Source of the DNA: Bacteroidales bacterium 6E
Lineage (GTDB): Bacteria; Bacteroidota; Bacteroidia; Bacteroidales; Prolixibacteraceae
NCBI GenBank assembly: GCA_001270045.2
Contig: DF970686.1
Span: forward strand, 1 to 64,000
Direction: 5' to 3'
DNA: 64,000 nt
The stretch's first letter is position 1. Every line of letters begins with the position of its first letter. The notes beneath the pieces were generated by a model. It did no database searches. It saw only the letters and a list, made by a program, of their open reading frames with translations, and was not told where the DNA came from. Shown piece by piece: positions 62,985 to 64,000 of this stretch. The position numbers and the translations under genes were made by a program.

Positions 62985-64000
62985 ATGAAAAAGAAGCTGA
63001 TAACCATTGCCGTATTGCCATTCGTCAAAGCTCAGGTGTTAAAAACACTGTTCGAGAAAGAAGGCATTGAATGTATGCTCGAAGATGTCAATCTCCTTGA
63101 CGGGACTTCCTCTCTGGCTGTAAGGGTTCAGATCCTGGAAGAAGACCTTGAAAAAGCATTCCCCGTTTTGGAAGAGTTCCTTGGAAAACCGGGAGAGAAA
63201 CCTTCGGGCGACAAGGAAGTAGAACGTCAGATCCTTGTTCCGGTCGATTTTTCCGCATATTCATGGAAGGCTGCCCTGGTCGCATTCGACATTTCGCGCC
63301 AGCTTCATGCGAAGATGGTCCTGTTTCACGCATATCCCAATCCCATCGTATATTCGGTTCCCTTCAGCGATGTGTATGCATTTGATTCGGGCTTGACCAT
63401 GCACCTTGAGGCGGCAGAAAAAAATGCACAGGAAAACATGGAAAAATTCCTGACCAAACTGATCCACCTCATTGGTAAAGATACATGGACAAAGATTGAA
63501 ACCGAATACATCATCAAGGCAGGGGATGCCAGGGACGACATCCTGTCATACGCACACAAGAACAGGGTGATGCTGGTGGTAATGGGCACACAAGGCAAAG
63601 CTGGCAGTGAATTTGACATTATCGGAAGCGTGACCGCAGAAATAATCACCGATGCCCGCCTGCCAGTTCTGGTTATACCTCCTGACACCCCAGATGACAT
63701 TGCCAAAAAGTTCAGCAAGATCTTATATGCCACAAACTTCGATGAAAAAGACTTCGTGGCCATTGATAAACTGATGAGGATCCTTAAACCATATGATGCT
63801 GAAGTGCTATGCCTGCACGTGAGCCGTAGCGAAGAGCCGGTTTGGGATTTGGCACGACTTGAAGGGATGAAGGAGATCCTGAAGGACAAATATGAAAACA
63901 GGACTTTCCAATGTCATCTGGTGGTCGGGGACGATATACTCGATGAAGTCGACAAATTCATTACTGCAAACCAGATAGATGTTCTGGCCTTGACAACCCG
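62985..64000 (+). CDS. DUF2007-UspA tandem fusion protein (3' end outside the window)
   Basis: At least 338 residues, continuing beyond the right edge. Residues 3-65 resemble DUF2007 (VLPFVKAQVLKTLFEKEGIECMLEDVN), a signal-transducing domain. Two universal stress protein domains follow, from about 82 (QILVPVDFSAYS) and about 245 (SKILYATNFDEKD). The first has the ATP-binding G-2x-G-9x-GS pattern (GTQGKAGSEFDIIGS). Usp proteins bind ATP and respond to stress or growth arrest. The promoter is not clear. The DUF2007 fusion is an unusual arrangement. Confidence 0.85.
   Translation, partial: MKKKLITIAVLPFVKAQVLKTLFEKEGIECMLEDVNLLDGTSSLAVRVQILEEDLEKAFPVLEEFLGKPGEKPSGDKEVERQILVPVDFSAYSWKAALVAFDISRQLHAKMVLFHAYPNPIVYSVPFSDVYAFDSGLTMHLEAAEKNAQENMEKFLTKLIHLIGKDTWTKIETEYIIKAGDARDDILSYAHKNRVMLVVMGTQGKAGSEFDIIGSVTAEIITDARLPVLVIPPDTPDDIAKKFSKILYATNFDEKDFVAIDKLMRILKPYDAEVLCLHVSRSEEPVWDLARLEGMKEILKDKYENRTFQCHLVVGDDILDEVDKFITANQIDVLALTT

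Noticed and set aside
1-64000. CRISPR arrays, tRNA/rRNA genes, prophage or conjugative modules
   Set aside because: No regular spaced repeats, no recognisable tRNA folds or rRNA stretches, and no phage or transfer genes were seen.

Overview
The window looks like chromosome of an anaerobic or facultatively anaerobic member of the Bacteroidota, probably Bacteroidales or Marinilabiliales-like. It carries a SusC/SusD pair, a type IX secretion (T9SS) sorting domain, several TonB-dependent receptors, many short lipobox signal peptides, and Bacteroidota-type promoters (TTTG ... TAnnTTTG) in place of Shine-Dalgarno sites. Anaerobic metabolism is suggested by a glycyl radical enzyme with its activase and by a B12-dependent (oxygen-independent) ribonucleotide reductase. 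No rRNA, tRNA, CRISPR array, prophage or plasmid replication gene was seen.

Layout. 1-1649 is a complete IS1380-family insertion sequence whose left end is exactly base 1. Its right inverted repeat supplies the ATG of a 5'-truncated serine hydrolase (to 3405). 4.0-13.9 kb holds small and mostly exported proteins of unknown role: an ASCH protein, a glycine-zipper membrane protein, lipoproteins, a DUF4139 protein with an embedded TonB-box-like domain, a LytTR response regulator, and a run of secreted proteins. 14.5-20.4 kb is a SusC/SusD/lipoprotein operon without a glycoside hydrolase. 21.5-23.8 kb is a multidomain T9SS cargo with SusE/F-like repeats. 24.0-26.7 kb (minus) is a TonB-dependent receptor behind two small exported or membrane proteins.

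26.8-36.9 kb (minus) holds a cupin, two lipoproteins, sbcD-sbcC separated by two perfect DNA hairpins, rsgA, a SnoaL-like protein and a DsbA-like protein. The last is divergent from an HxlR regulator. 37.4-43.9 kb mixes DUF1593, MiaB-type methylthiotransferase, a flavin reductase, a nuclease and two DUF1080 proteins, one fused to a PHP/amidohydrolase-like domain. 43.9-48.2 kb (minus) is a dut-TPR-DUF4292-EnvC-like cluster.

50.3-53.6 kb is an activase plus a glycyl radical enzyme that retains the trans-4-hydroxy-L-proline dehydratase (HypD) active-site residues. It is the clearest catabolic system here. 54.2-61.2 kb holds a cytoplasmic pullulanase, an alanine-dehydrogenase-family protein, tsaE, gcvH and class II RNR. 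The window ends with Kdo transferase and a DUF2007-UspA fusion that runs off the right edge.

The most distinctive observations are the two palindromes between the genes of a hairpin-cleaving nuclease, the IS-supplied start codon, the HypD unit with a cysteine-poor activase, the TonB-box-bearing DUF4139 fusion, and the small-protein operon ahead of the TonB receptor.
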